Assembly: GCF_014203395.1 (NCBI RefSeq)
Contig: NZ_JACHIW010000002.1
Coordinates: forward strand, 1,736,001-1,800,000
Direction of reading: 5' to 3'
Length of the DNA: 64,000 nucleotides
From: Saccharopolyspora phatthalungensis
Lineage (GTDB): Bacteria; Actinomycetota; Actinomycetes; Mycobacteriales; Pseudonocardiaceae
Made by a program: the position numbers and the translations under genes. Below the pieces are notes generated by a model that made no database searches, was not told the origin of the DNA, and saw nothing but the letters and a program-made list of their open reading frames with translations. Shown one piece after another: positions 10,206 to 25,514 of the stretch. Each line of letters opens with the position of its first letter. Position 1 is the stretch's first letter.

Positions 10206-11609
10206 TTATCGCAGGGCGATAAACCGCCGTAGCTTTCCAGTCGCCTCATGACGCGGGAGCCGGTCGACCGGCCGGATCCGGACCTCCGGCTCGGGCAGCC
10301 CGTGACGGCGCAGTTCGGCGGTGACCGACGAGGTCAGGGCGGCGGCGTCGGGCGCACCGACGACGAGGATTTCGGCGCCGGCCCGGGTCTGCCGGACCTG
10401 GTATTCGGAGACGCGCGGATCCGTGCCGAGGACGTGACGGAACACGCTCGCCGGAATCGTGCACGCCGGGTACCGGAAGTCGTCGTCGCGCCGTCCGGCG
10501 ATGTCGGCCAGCCGTGCGAACGAACTTCCGCATTCGCATCTGCCGGGCAGGGGCGTGATCTCGTCCCCGAGGTCGTAGCGGATGAACGGGAAGGTCCGAT
10601 TGGCGAGTCCGGTGGCGAGCGTCCGTGCGGCGGGCTCGTCCGGGGCGACCGACGTACCGGCCTCGTCGACCCGTTCCAGCACAACTTCGTCCTCACATAC
10701 GTGCAGTCCCACACCACGTCCGCAACCGACCGCCTGCACACCGATCTCGGTCGATCCCCAGAGGTTGTGGACCGGAACGTGCCAGGCCTCGCGGATCGCC
10801 CGTTGATCCTCCTCGAAGAGGGGCTCGGAGTTCGTGCTGACCCGAACGGGGTGGATCTCCAGCATTCCGGCCAGGGCGGCGCGGGCAAGCCGCCCGATCA
10901 CCGTCGCGTACCCGACGAGATGGGTGGGCCGGGCGGCCGCGACCGCCGCGAGGACCTCGTCGAACGGCGCGCTGGCCGGGATCACGACCGTCTCCATCCC
11001 GGCTGCGCTCGGCACATCGAACAGCGGTGTGCTGGCGTGTGGTGGCACACCGGCTTCCAGCACCGCAAGCCGGGCCGGGTGCCGCAGCGGCGGCCCGCGG
11101 CGCTCTTCTCGCGCCTGCATCCGCCAGGCAAGACAGGCCAGCGTCACGAACAGTTCCCAATCCCACGCGTACACGCCCCGCACGCCGGTTGAGCCGCCGG
11201 AGCTGAAGATCTGCTGACCCTCCGGTGTGTAGGAAAACCAAGCCTGCCCTGCCAGAGTGTGCTCGGCCTTTTCCCGGTCGAGGCCAGGAACCGTCACGAT
11301 GGCGTCCCACTCCTCCTGCGCTTCCTGCTTGGTCATCACCGGAAGCCGCACCAGGTCCGCGACCGTGGCTGAGGAAGGATCAAGGCCGCGTGTTCGAGCC
11401 GCATGAAATGGCGAACGCTCGCGCGCGTATGCCAGAAGAGCCCGCAGCCGCTGGTCGCGGTAGCGCTCAATCCGTTCTCGCGGCCAATCCAGACGCGCGA
11501 CGTGATCCTCAAGCGCCGCGCTCACCGCGCTGAGGTGGCCGGCGCGCAGGCGCCCATACTCCGCTTTCGCGACGCTCACGCGGTCAGTGCCGCCGACCGA
11601 TTCGGACAT
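10206..11609 (-). CDS. Phenylacetate-CoA ligase/CapK-family adenylate-forming enzyme
   Basis: This 467-residue protein of the CapK/PaaK branch of adenylate-forming enzymes activates a carboxylate with ATP, usually to a CoA thioester or AMP ester. The P-loop SSGGSTGVRG lies near residue 145, the NLWGSTEIG motif near 290, and the adenylation signature FPFIRYDLGDE near 360. A lysine in the C-terminal HEATGKLRR matches the family catalytic Lys. The ATG at 11609 was preferred over longer starts because GGAGGG lies just upstream. The gene converges on the monooxygenase operon. Its substrate is unknown; an aromatic or fatty acid is likely. Confidence 0.8.
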   Translation of the reverse strand: MSESVGGTDRVSVAKAEYGRLRAGHLSAVSAALEDHVARLDWPRERIERYRDQRLRALLAYARERSPFHAARTRGLDPSSATVADLVRLPVMTKQEAQEEWDAIVTVPGLDREKAEHTLAGQAWFSYTPEGQQIFSSGGSTGVRGVYAWDWELFVTLACLAWRMQAREERRGPPLRHPARLAVLEAGVPPHASTPLFDVPSAAGMETVVIPASAPFDEVLAAVAAARPTHLVGYATVIGRLARAALAGMLEIHPVRVSTNSEPLFEEDQRAIREAWHVPVHNLWGSTEIGVQAVGCGRGVGLHVCEDEVVLERVDEAGTSVAPDEPAARTLATGLANRTFPFIRYDLGDEITPLPGRCECGSSFARLADIAGRRDDDFRYPACTIPASVFRHVLGTDPRVSEYQVRQTRAGAEILVVGAPDAAALTSSVTAELRRHGLPEPEVRIRPVDRLPRHEATGKLRRFIALR

Positions 11610-11767
11610 CCCACCCTCCGGACCTGAGGGGCCTTGCCTTCGCGTTTCTTCTCCCAAGTCTTCCACCCCTGCGCGGATCGGCCACGCGAACAACATCCGG
11701 GCACCGATCGGAGGCGTTTTCAACGAGCATGTCGAATTCCATTGAAATCGCCCCCAAATTGCGCAGC

Positions 11768-12124
11768 CTAAGCCTGCTCTAGGACTTCCATCATCCAGTC
11801 CACGGCGGCGTCGCGATCGGCGGCAGCAATGGAGCGGTTGGCGTGCAGGGGCGGGGTGATCCAGGTCCATGAGCGCCAGCCTCGTACCGGCCGGATCACC
11901 CACCTGCCCCACTCGCGATGCAGAGTCTCGCCAAGACCGGGGTCATCAGGGTGGAGACGACGGGTCTGAGCGGCCGTCACCGTGTGAATCTTGAGCCAGC
12001 GCAGCCGTCGTCGTGCCACCTGGCGCCTGGTTTCGGGACCGGGCTCGTAGGACGCGTAGCTCCCACTGGTCCACCGATTGAACTGCTTCCGCAGCGAGCG
12101 GATCACAGTCAGCCGCCTCTTCAT
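11768..12124 (-). CDS. Hypothetical basic protein (118 aa)
   Basis: No family is recognised. The protein is 118 residues, arginine-rich in its first half and tryptophan-rich towards the end (WGRWVIRPVRGWRSWTW), with an acidic amphipathic C-terminus. It has no signal peptide or membrane segment. The ATG at 12124 is preceded by AGGAGG and overlaps the stop of the upstream 79-residue gene by 4 bp, which indicates a two-gene transcript. The pair sits alone between two metabolic operons. It could be an accessory-element remnant or a small regulator pair. Confidence 0.5.
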   Translation of the reverse strand: MKRRLTVIRSLRKQFNRWTSGSYASYEPGPETRRQVARRRLRWLKIHTVTAAQTRRLHPDDPGLGETLHREWGRWVIRPVRGWRSWTWITPPLHANRSIAAADRDAAVDWMMEVLEQA

Positions 12125-12360
12125 TGGGGCCTCCTGTCGCATTCGTCCTGGGCCACCCGGCGCTCCATGCTGGCCTGCGAATAGTCGAACGGGATTCCTT
12201 GGGACGTACCGAAGACACGCGCCTTCACCCGCCACGCTCCAGGATGGCAGACCGCTTTGACCTCGTAGACCTGCCTGGGCTTCGGGACTTCGTTGTCACT
12301 GTTGCTGGTTATGGACTGCCACCCTTGTCCACGGACGAACTGTTCGAGGCTGAAGACCAT
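12121..12360 (-). CDS. Hypothetical protein (79 aa)
   Basis: This 79-residue protein has no recognised domain. A beta-rich core can be read in the middle (RQVYEVKAVCHPGAWRVKARVFG), and there is one cysteine. It is coupled to the downstream 118-residue gene by an ATGA overlap, the strongest evidence that both are real. A 155-bp gap separates it from the HAD gene. It could bind the product of its partner; nothing in the sequence fixes the role. Confidence 0.45.
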   Translation of the reverse strand: MVFSLEQFVRGQGWQSITSNSDNEVPKPRQVYEVKAVCHPGAWRVKARVFGTSQGIPFDYSQASMERRVAQDECDRRPQ

Positions 12361-12515
12361 CGTGTGCTTCTCGGGCGGATGAGAGCAGTCGGCGTAACCG
12401 TTGCCCAGGATGCTCGGTCCGGTGACCCGCCACTGTCACCGCAGCTACCACAACCCCGTGGCCGGGTGCCTGACGAGTCGGCACGGCTTCAACACCGTCG
12501 GCCCTTCACGCTCCG

Positions 12516-13283
12516 TCACAGGCTGAGGTCCAGGAGCTCGGCTAGGTCCGACACCACAAGATCCGCGCCGTGGGCCCGCAATTCGTCCGCTTGGTGGGTG
12601 CGGTCCACGCCGACCACCCAGCCGAAGTCGCCGGCCCGGCCAGCCTGCACGCCCGCGAGCGCGTCCTCGAACACCGCCGCCTCGGTCGGCGCGACGCCGA
12701 GCGCCCGCGCTCCGGCCAGGAAGGCATCCGGCGCCGGCTTGCCGCGCAGCCTCTCCCGGGCGATCACCAGCCCGTCGATTCGCGCCTGCACGAACCGGCT
12801 CAGACTCGCCGCCTCCAGGACCGAGGCGCCGTTCTCGGAAGAGGTGACCACGCCGATGGCCAGGCCGGCGTTGGCCACCGCCTCCAGGTAACGCACCGAC
12901 CCCGGATACGGCTGCACCCCGCGCAGCCTGATGATCGCGAGCAATAGCTTGTTCTTGCGGTTGCCCACACCGTGCACGGTGTCCGCGGTCGGCTGATCGT
13001 CGCTATCGCCCTCGGGCAGGGTGATGCCGCGGGAAGCCAGGAACTGGCGCACCCCGTCCGCCCGCGGACGGCCGTCCACGTACTCAAGGTAGTCGGTCTT
13101 GGTGAACGGCCGGAATTCCTCGCCGGTCTGCTGCCGCAGGAACGCGTCGAAGGTCTGCTTCCAGGCGGCCCAGTGCTCGGCAGCGGTGCTGGTCAGCACG
13201 CCGTCTAGGTCGAACAGGCACGCCGTGATCCCCGCCGGCGCCACACGCGCCGGCGTGGCGCCCTGTCCTTCCGGCTGCCGCAT
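12516..13283 (-). CDS. HAD-superfamily hydrolase, beta-phosphoglucomutase-like
   Basis: This 255-residue haloacid-dehalogenase-fold enzyme has the nucleophile motif FDLDGVLT near residue 24. A helical cap follows, then motif II VVTSSENG, a motif III lysine in RGKPAPDAF, and the acidic motif IV FEDALAGVQAG. This arrangement matches beta-phosphoglucomutase or sugar phosphatases, where Asp+2 acts as acid/base. It lies 5 bp downstream of gnd at the end of the pentose phosphate operon, so it probably acts on a sugar phosphate such as beta-glucose 1-phosphate, perhaps linking trehalose or maltose breakdown to glucose 6-phosphate. The activity is inferred from motifs and context. Confidence 0.83.
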   Translation of the reverse strand: MRQPEGQGATPARVAPAGITACLFDLDGVLTSTAAEHWAAWKQTFDAFLRQQTGEEFRPFTKTDYLEYVDGRPRADGVRQFLASRGITLPEGDSDDQPTADTVHGVGNRKNKLLLAIIRLRGVQPYPGSVRYLEAVANAGLAIGVVTSSENGASVLEAASLSRFVQARIDGLVIARERLRGKPAPDAFLAGARALGVAPTEAAVFEDALAGVQAGRAGDFGWVVGVDRTHQADELRAHGADLVVSDLAELLDLSL

Positions 13284-13288
13284 GCTCG

Positions 13289-14317
13289 CTAGCCTTTCGT
13301 TTCCTGGTGGCCGCCGAATTCGCTGCGCATCGCGGACAACAGTTGGTCGCCGAAGTAGCCGAGTCCGCGGGATTCGAAACGTTCGTGCAGAGCCGCGGTG
13401 ATGACCGGGGCCGGGACGCTTTCGTCGATCGCGGCGTGCACGGTCCAGCGTCCCTCGCCGGAATCGGACACGCGGCCGGTGAAGTCGGTCAGCTCCGGGG
13501 AGCGGGCCAGTGCGTCCGCACAGAGGTCGATCAGCCAGGACCCGACCACCGAGCCGCGTCGCCACACCTCGGCCACCTCGGTGACGTCGATGTCGTAGCC
13601 GTAGGCGTCCGGGTCGCGCAGTGGCGCTGTTTCGGCGTCGACGGTGCGTTCCTGTTTGCCGACGTTGGCGCTTTTGATGATGCTCAATCCTTCGGCGATG
13701 GCGGCCATCATCCCGTATTCGATTCCGTTGTGGACCATCTTGACGAAGTGACCGGCGCCATTGGGTCCACAGTGGAGGTATCCGTGCGGGGCGGTGCCGT
13801 CCCGGGTGCGGCCGGGCGTGGGGGCGGCGCTGTCGGTGCCGGGGGCGATGCTGGCGAAGATCGGATCCAGGCGACGGACCACCTCGTCCTCGCCGCCGAT
13901 CATCAGGCAGTAGCCGCGCTCCAGACCCCACACCCCGCCGGAGGTGCCGCAGTCCACGTAGCGCAGGCCACGCCGGGCGAGTTGCGTGGCGCGCGGAATG
14001 TCGTCGCGATAGTAGGAGTTACCACCGTCGATCACCACGTCATCCTGGTCGAGCAGCTCAGCCAGCTCATTCACTGTGGACCCTACGACGCCGGCCGGCA
14101 GCATCAGCCACACCGCCCTGGGCCGGGTCAGCTTCGCCACGAAGTCCACCAGCGACCCGGCCCCGACCGCGCCTTCGCGCTCCAGATCCCGGACGGCGTC
14201 TTTGTTGACGTCGTAGACGACGCACTGGTGTCCGTCGCGGATCAGGCGGCGGACCAGGTTGGCGCCCATCCGGCCAAGACCGATCATGCCCATTTGCGCG
14301 GGTCTGTCGGTAGCCAT
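13289..14317 (-). CDS. gnd: 6-phosphogluconate dehydrogenase (decarboxylating), short type
   Basis: This 342-residue enzyme oxidatively decarboxylates 6-phosphogluconate to ribulose 5-phosphate. The dinucleotide motif GLGRMGANL is at the N-terminus. The catalytic region includes TSGGVWGLERGYCLMIGG and the Lys/Asn segment KMVHNGIEYGMM near residue 185. The length fits the short (YqeC/GndA-like) class rather than the 470-residue class. The ATG at 14317 follows AAGGAGAC. It sits between tal and the HAD gene in the operon. Confidence 0.93.
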   Translation of the reverse strand: MATDRPAQMGMIGLGRMGANLVRRLIRDGHQCVVYDVNKDAVRDLEREGAVGAGSLVDFVAKLTRPRAVWLMLPAGVVGSTVNELAELLDQDDVVIDGGNSYYRDDIPRATQLARRGLRYVDCGTSGGVWGLERGYCLMIGGEDEVVRRLDPIFASIAPGTDSAAPTPGRTRDGTAPHGYLHCGPNGAGHFVKMVHNGIEYGMMAAIAEGLSIIKSANVGKQERTVDAETAPLRDPDAYGYDIDVTEVAEVWRRGSVVGSWLIDLCADALARSPELTDFTGRVSDSGEGRWTVHAAIDESVPAPVITAALHERFESRGLGYFGDQLLSAMRSEFGGHQETKG

Positions 14318-14360
14318 GACTGTCTCCTTGTGGCTGGTGCTGGAGCATCCTCGGCGGTGG

Positions 14361-15442
14361 TTAGGTCGCGGCATTCAGACAAGCGGCGCGCTGCGCGGAG
14401 ATGCACTCCAGAAGGTCGTTCCAGGAGCGCACGAACGCGGCGGCGCCGTCGGTTTGCAGTTTCGCGGCCAGTGCGTCGAGGTCGATCCCGGCGTCGATGA
14501 ACTCGGCGAGCAGCGCATCGGCCCCGTCGCCATCGGCCGGCATGGGTTCGCCGACTTCTCCGTGGTCGTAGAACGCATCGAGCGTGGCGTCCGGCATGGT
14601 GTTGATCGTGAACGGGGCGGCCAGCCCGTGGACGTACAGCGTGTCCGAGGCGGCGGGATCCTTGGTGCGGGTGCTTGCCCACAGCAAACGCTGGATCCGG
14701 CCGCCGAAGTTCTCGATGCGTTGCACCCGGTCGGAGTCGGTCAGCCGGCGATAGGCCCGGTAGGTGTCCAGTCCGACGGCGAGGCCGAGCCGGTCGCGCA
14801 GCGGGTCCGGGACCCGGTCGGCGATGGCCGCGTCCCAGCGGGACATGAACACCGACGCGACCGAGCCCACCGCGGGGTCGAGGCCGTGCTCGATCCGGCG
14901 CTCGACGCCGGTGAGGTAGGCGTCGGCCGCCGCCCGGTAGTGCTCGGCGGAGAACAGCAGGGTGACGTTGATCGGGACGCCCGAGGCGATGCACTCGGTG
15001 ATGGCCGGCAGCCCCTCGGGAGTGCCCGGGATCTTGATCAGCAGGTTCTTCCGGCCCGCCCGGGCGTGCAGGTCCTTGGCCGCCGCGATCGTCGGGGCCG
15101 TCTCGCGGGCCAGCAGCGGGGACACCTCCAGCGACACCCAGCCGTCCACACCGTCGGTGCGCTCGTAGACCGGCAGGAACAGGTCGGCGGCGCGGCGCAG
15201 ATCCTCCAGGGCCAGGTCGAAGAAAAGCTCCTCGCCTTGCAGGCCGCGAGCGGAGGCGGCGCGGATGGCCTCGTCGTAGTAGCCGGACTCGATGGCCTTG
15301 TCGAAAATCGACGGGTTGGAGGTCAGTCCGGTGACCGAATACTCGTCGATGTAGCGCTGGATCTGGCCGGCGTCCAGCAGATCGCGGGTGATGTTGTCCA
15401 GCCACAGGCTCTGCCCGCGCTCGTGGAGCAATTCGGTCGCTC

Positions 15443-15446
<4 letters not shown>
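14361..15446 (-). CDS. tal: Transaldolase
   Basis: This 361-residue transaldolase of the actinobacterial length class moves a dihydroxyacetone unit between sugar phosphates in the non-oxidative pentose phosphate pathway. The barrel motif GLTSNPSIFDKAI is near residue 40 and the Schiff-base lysine lies in NLLIKIPGTPEG near 135. NVTLLFS and the late SRWD segment are also present. The GTG start at 15446 overlaps the transketolase stop by 4 bp. Gnd follows after a 43-bp gap. Confidence 0.94.
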
Positions 15447-17509
<2,063 letters not shown>

Positions 17510-17523
17510 GGTGATTCCCCGTG

Positions 17524-18464
17524 TTATGCGGAGGTTCGCGCCGGCGAGGCCGCCACCGCCGAGCTGTGCTTGAGGGCGGTGCCGTAGACGTCGTCGGGTT
17601 CGAGGCGGCGAAGCTCCTCGCTGATCAGTTCCGCCGTGTCGGCCTGCGGCATGGCCGCACACTGGTCTGGATGATCGGGCGTGGACAACCCGGCCGTGCT
17701 GGGGCTGGTGCGGGCGAGCGTGATGTCGCCATCGCCGCTGTGGAGCCGCACCGCGAGCGGGGAACCCGTCGCGGCGGCGTGTTCGACCGGCACCTGCAGG
17801 CGTTCGGCGAGCCAGGCCGCCAGCAGGATGCCGCTGCCATCCTCGGGTTCGCTCTCGACAACGGCCCGCTGGACGGGTGCCGGATGCCGGTCGAGGGCCG
17901 CGGTGAGGATGCTGCGCCACGGGGTGGTGCGGGTCCAGGCGAGGTCGGTGTCGCCCGGGGTGTAGGTCTGCGATCGCCTGGTCAGGTGCTTCAGCGGCGA
18001 GGCTGCCGCGGCAACATCGGTGACGCGACGGTTCGCCAGTGCGCCGAGGGGATGCGCGGCGGGATTGGCGGGCCCAGCCCCCGGCCACCACACCACAACC
18101 GGAGCCTCGGGCACCAAGAGGGGCAGGACGACGGAGTCGGCATGTGCGACCACCTCACCGGACAACCACAGCACCACGGTCTCGCCCGCCCCTACCTCCG
18201 AGCAGATCCGAATCTCGGTGTCCAGCCGCGCGGCTTCGCCGGACGTCGTCTGGGCGTCCGGCGGGCCTTCGATGACGGCGAGAATGCGGGAGGGGTGTTC
18301 CCGCGCGGTTTTGCTGGCCGCCGCCAGGGCACCCTCCAGGCCGGCTTCGTCGGTGACGATGATCAGGGTGAGCACCATGCCCACCGCCGGTATACCCAGC
18401 GCCCGGCGTGCGGTGCGCAGGGCGGCGCTGATCTCGGTCGCGTTCGTGTCGGGCAGGTCGCGAA

Positions 18465-18468
<4 letters not shown>
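17524..18468 (-). CDS. opcA: Glucose-6-phosphate dehydrogenase assembly protein OpcA
   Basis: This 314-residue OpcA-family protein binds glucose-6-phosphate dehydrogenase and supports its assembly or redox control in actinobacteria and cyanobacteria. The family segments VVLWLSGEVVAHADSVVLPLL and PVVVWWPG are present, as is the C-terminal CGAMPQ-like cysteine region. Its ATG overlaps the zwf stop by 4 bp, the standard zwf-opcA arrangement. There is no enzyme active site. Confidence 0.92.
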
Positions 18469-20021
<1,553 letters not shown>

Positions 20022-20219
20022 AAACCCCACCACCGTGCGCGCCACACGGGTGATCGTTTCAGGTGCACGATTACACCATCTTCAGCCCCGATGCTGTTCG
20101 GCGGGACTTGTGCTTCCTAGAGGACAAAGTCCCCGCGCCATACGCCTGCACAGCCCTCGCACATATTTGATCATCGTGACGAACCGCAGGCCAGGCAGAG
20201 GATGGCCGGTGCGTGGCGT

Positions 20220-20400
20220 TTGCCTTGGCTGATCGTAGGCGGGGGTGGGACTGGGAGGCGAAGAAGGCTCGTTTTAGCTGTACGCCACGCGGGCGCGGCG
20301 CTGTGCGACATCCGTCATCGTTTGGCGATCTCCGGCAGTGGCGCGTCCTGGGCGAACAACTCCGCCGCTTTCAACCGGACAGCCTCAGGCACCCCCGTCG
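20220..20400 (-). pseudogene. Transposase N-terminal relic (HTH, IS630-like)
   Basis: On the minus strand from 20392 to 20315 a short frame reads VPEAVRLKAAELFAQ and then LPEIAKR before a stop. This is the usual opening helix-turn-helix of IS630-type transposases. A related frame continues one base out of register (RMSHSAAPAW). There is no catalytic domain and no terminal inverted repeats were seen, so this is a degraded fragment. The identification rests on a short pattern only. Confidence 0.35.
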
Positions 20401-20541
20401 GAATAGCGCACCCGGTCCTCAGACAGCATTCACCAGCCGATGTGACTCCGACACGCTAGCGTCCGGGACCTTGGTTGGGATACATCACCTCGGGCGCGCA
20501 ACCCACGCACCGCGCGCAACCCACCGCACCGCGCGGGCCGT

Positions 20542-20930
20542 TCATTCCATGCCGGAGTCTGGATCGGGCTGCCACTGCACTGAGGTTGGGCGCTTCACCG
20601 TTCACAAGAACTCCGTAAGCGCTTCCGCAACCGTACTGCACGAGATCCAGGAGTTCGGCGGGGGCTCGATGTTCTCGTCGCCCCAGTCGTTTCCGGACTG
20701 CGGACCGTCGCCCTGGCTGTAGTGCAGGGGTGTGTCGCCTACCATCGAGAATCTTGGTGCGAATCGGGAAGTCCATTGTGTCCAGTGTGGAGGAATCCGG
20801 CAGTTCCAATGGCTGGTAGGCCGGCTCGTCGACGCCATGTTGATCAGGACCGCTGGATTGTCCTTGATCTGCGATGCTTTCCGCATCGCGTCCGGCCGAC
20901 GGTACGACGGGTGTCTTCCGATCGGGTTAA
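20542..20930 (-). pseudogene. Degraded Imm1-family immunity gene
   Basis: Minus-strand frames spell out an Imm1-like protein in pieces. One frame has KDNPAVLI near 20870, another LPDSSTLDTMDFPIRTK near 20790. A third has the Imm1 C-terminal pattern EPPPNS, then TVAEALTEFL, a TGA at 20602-20604, and TVKRPTSVQWQ. The last part matches the conserved Imm1 ending seen intact at 41537-41992 (RPTCVLWQ). At least one frameshift and one in-frame stop disrupt it. No deaminase partner is present; the upstream side is occupied by the pentapeptide gene on the other strand. Confidence 0.55.
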
Positions 20931-20980
20931 CTGACCGGAAACCAGCCGTGGGGCGTTGATCATCGGGGCATGCTCGGATC

Positions 20981-21925
20981 ATGGCAGATACTCCGAGTGC
21001 TCCTGAGCTGCTGCCGATGAATGGCGACGATGACGCTGCCGCGCCCGAGCGGCATTCGACGCGTCGCTGGCTGCTGGGTATCGGCCTGACGGTCGTCCTG
21101 AACCTCGCGGTGACAGTGGCCGCGTTCGGTGGATTGTATTTGCAGCAACGCAGCTTCGATCTGGAACAGGCCAAGGCGGTCACCGAACAGTTGACCATCG
21201 CGTCAGAACTGGTCAGCCGTCCCGAGGACACCGCTCAGGCAGCGGGATTCCGGATGTTGGCACGTGTCGCACAAGTCTCGCCCGGCGACCAAGGTCGTGT
21301 GCTCGATCTGGCCGAAGCCTACATCGTCAACGACAGGCCAGTCGCCCGGCGGCCCGAGGGCTACACCGACGAGCGCCAGATATACGTGGCGAACACGGGC
21401 ACGCAGGCCGCGGTGGACGTGATTCGGTCCCGCACCATCGCACGCGACCCGGGCGGGCCCGGTCAACGCGCCTTCAACCTCCCGGGTCTGGTTGTTGAGG
21501 CGGTGCGGTTCCACGACGTGGTGATGCGTAAGACCCAAGGGCAGGCGTGTACAGGCAGGAAGTCCGAGTGGGACCGGGCAGACCTCAGGGGCAGCGATTT
21601 CTGGTCGTGCGGATTCAAATGGGCGCGGTTCGTCGATGCCAATCTGCATGCCGTGCAGTTGCAGTCGTCGGTTCTGGAAGACGCGGATTTCACCAACGCC
21701 GACCTGACCGGGGCCGATCTTGACGGCGTGGTGATCAATGCCAAGACGGTGTTTCGGGGCGCGGATCTCGGCGGTGCCACGTTCGCGGGTACCGACCTGT
21801 CGTCGGCGGACTTCGCCGGCGTGAAGTCGATCGCCGGTGCGGACTTCTCGCGGGCGAAGGGAGTTGAGCGGGCGCGCAATCTGCGGAACGCACAGGGGGC
21901 TCAGTCGGCGCTTTGGCCCCACTGA
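20981..21925 (+). CDS. Membrane-anchored pentapeptide-repeat protein
   Basis: This 314-residue protein has an acidic N-terminal tail and one transmembrane helix at about residues 31-53 (IGLTVVLNLAVTVAAFGGLYL, split here). A coiled segment (QQRSFDLEQAKAVTEQL) is followed by a middle domain with a paired-cysteine region. From about residue 200 a pentapeptide repeat (A-D/N-L/F-x-x type) runs ADFTNADLTGADLDG and on to residue 295. Such beta-solenoids are protein-interaction modules. It is transcribed alone, with a hairpin terminator 116 bp downstream. The function is unknown; related actinobacterial proteins are also unassigned. Confidence 0.8.
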   Translation: MADTPSAPELLPMNGDDDAAAPERHSTRRWLLGIGLTVVLNLAVTVAAFGGLYLQQRSFDLEQAKAVTEQLTIASELVSRPEDTAQAAGFRMLARVAQVSPGDQGRVLDLAEAYIVNDRPVARRPEGYTDERQIYVANTGTQAAVDVIRSRTIARDPGGPGQRAFNLPGLVVEAVRFHDVVMRKTQGQACTGRKSEWDRADLRGSDFWSCGFKWARFVDANLHAVQLQSSVLEDADFTNADLTGADLDGVVINAKTVFRGADLGGATFAGTDLSSADFAGVKSIAGADFSRAKGVERARNLRNAQGAQSALWPH

Positions 21926-22040
21926 TCAGCGCCTGCGAGCGTCGCGGCGCCGGCTATCGGCGATCAGCCGCGCGGGCCGCGAAGCGACTTTCCCCTGCTG
22001 GCACAACCAAACAACTGCCCATGCCGGGCGAACCAACGAC

Positions 22041-22072
22041 GAGACCCCGCCCTCGCGTGAGGACGGGGTCTC
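22041..22072. terminator. Bidirectional hairpin terminator
   Basis: GAGACCCCG (22041-22049) pairs perfectly with CGGGGTCTC (22064-22072), and an inner CCTC/GAGG extension closes a GCGT loop after one mismatch. It lies between two convergent genes, the pentapeptide gene ending at 21925 and katG ending at 22126, so it can stop transcription from both sides. There is no long T-tract, as is usual in high-GC actinobacteria. Confidence 0.75.
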
Positions 22073-22125
22073 GCTTGTGCCTTCGGTCTGACTACGGCCG
22101 GCGCGGGCAGACCTGCAGGTCGGGA

Positions 22126-24813
<2,688 letters not shown>

Positions 24814-24814
<1 letters not shown>

Positions 24815-24852
24815 GCGCCGCAGTCTGGTGCATTTTCTGGAATCAATCAAGA
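24814..24852 (-). promoter_or_regulatory. furA promoter/operator, probably leaderless
   Basis: Read on the minus strand, TCTTGATTGATTCCAGAAAATG (24852-24831, shown in part) resembles the AT-rich FurA operator described upstream of mycobacterial furA. A -35-like TTGATT at 24850-24845 and a -10-like CAGACT at 24827-24822 are 17 bp apart. They place the transcription start within about a base of the GTG at 24814, so the furA-katG mRNA would have no leader. The comparison is from memory of the mycobacterial sequence. Confidence 0.55.
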
Positions 24853-25026
24853 GTCGGCGCGGCTGCTCACGCTACGATTTGGTGGGAACACGCGTCGGAG
24901 ATCGACGATGACGGGGGTCGGAGGATTGACGGGGGTCGGAGGATTACGGTCATCGCGCGTTCCGGCCCACCCGCCATCCTCGCTATCGGTCACGCGTTCG
25001 ATTATGTCTTGAGGTGTGCGTTTGCC

Positions 25027-25514
25027 TCAATGCTGAGCGTCGCGCAGGTCGGCGGCTCGCAGCAGCTTGATGAAGCCCGTTGTCTCGCCCACAGCGACGA
25101 ATCCGGCGTGTCCGTAGGGGGCCAGGCGGTCGCGGTCGCGGCGGACGATGGCATGAAGGTCCCGGTCGTGCCCAAAGTGACGTACCGCGGAACTCAGCAG
25201 CCGGTTGGCGACCGTCGGCGTCCCAGCTGAGGTGAGGTAGAAGCTCTCGACGAGAGTGCGCCGCCCCCGCTCGGCGACGCCCAGGAAGATGTCCTCGGTC
25301 CGCCAGTCATACAGCGGATAGGCGTTGTAGAGCACACCGCCAAGCCAGGTGGTCCACTGGTGGCCCTCGTGCGTCATTTTTTACGGTTGGCGATCGTTCG
25401 GTACCGGTTGATCGACTCATCGGCGCGGATCCCGACGAAGCACGCAGTCAGCCGGCCGCTGGTGCCGTACCAGTGGCCGAAGTCCGGCACGAAGTCTTCG
25501 AACTCCACGTTGCT
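25027..25514 (-). pseudogene. Frameshifted PAPS-reductase/IbrA (DUF3440)-like relic
   Basis: Two overlapping minus-strand frames appear to be one broken gene. The upstream frame (25514-25374) has ACFVGIRADESINRYRTI and ends RKK-stop. The downstream frame (25377-25027) opens THEGHQWTTW and continues YNAYPLYDWRTEDI. In IbrA-like proteins these two segments are adjacent. The break falls at an A6 run (T6 at 25377-25382 on the plus strand); one extra A would join them. The N-terminal ATP-pyrophosphatase region is missing, and the last ~80 residues do not match the family. The assignment is moderately uncertain. Confidence 0.45.

Larger units (their letters stand above)
20022..20980. other. Gene-poor relic region between zwf and the pentapeptide gene
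   Basis: No intact gene is supported here. It contains the transposase-like fragment and the broken Imm1 gene described separately, and presumably the zwf promoter near 20030-20100, which includes AT-richer sequence. Several open frames of 60-170 codons on both strands have no family resemblance and poor starts. Confidence 0.5.

Noticed and set aside
13307..14500. Plus-strand frame opposite gnd
   Set aside because: Shadow of gnd with no supporting feature.
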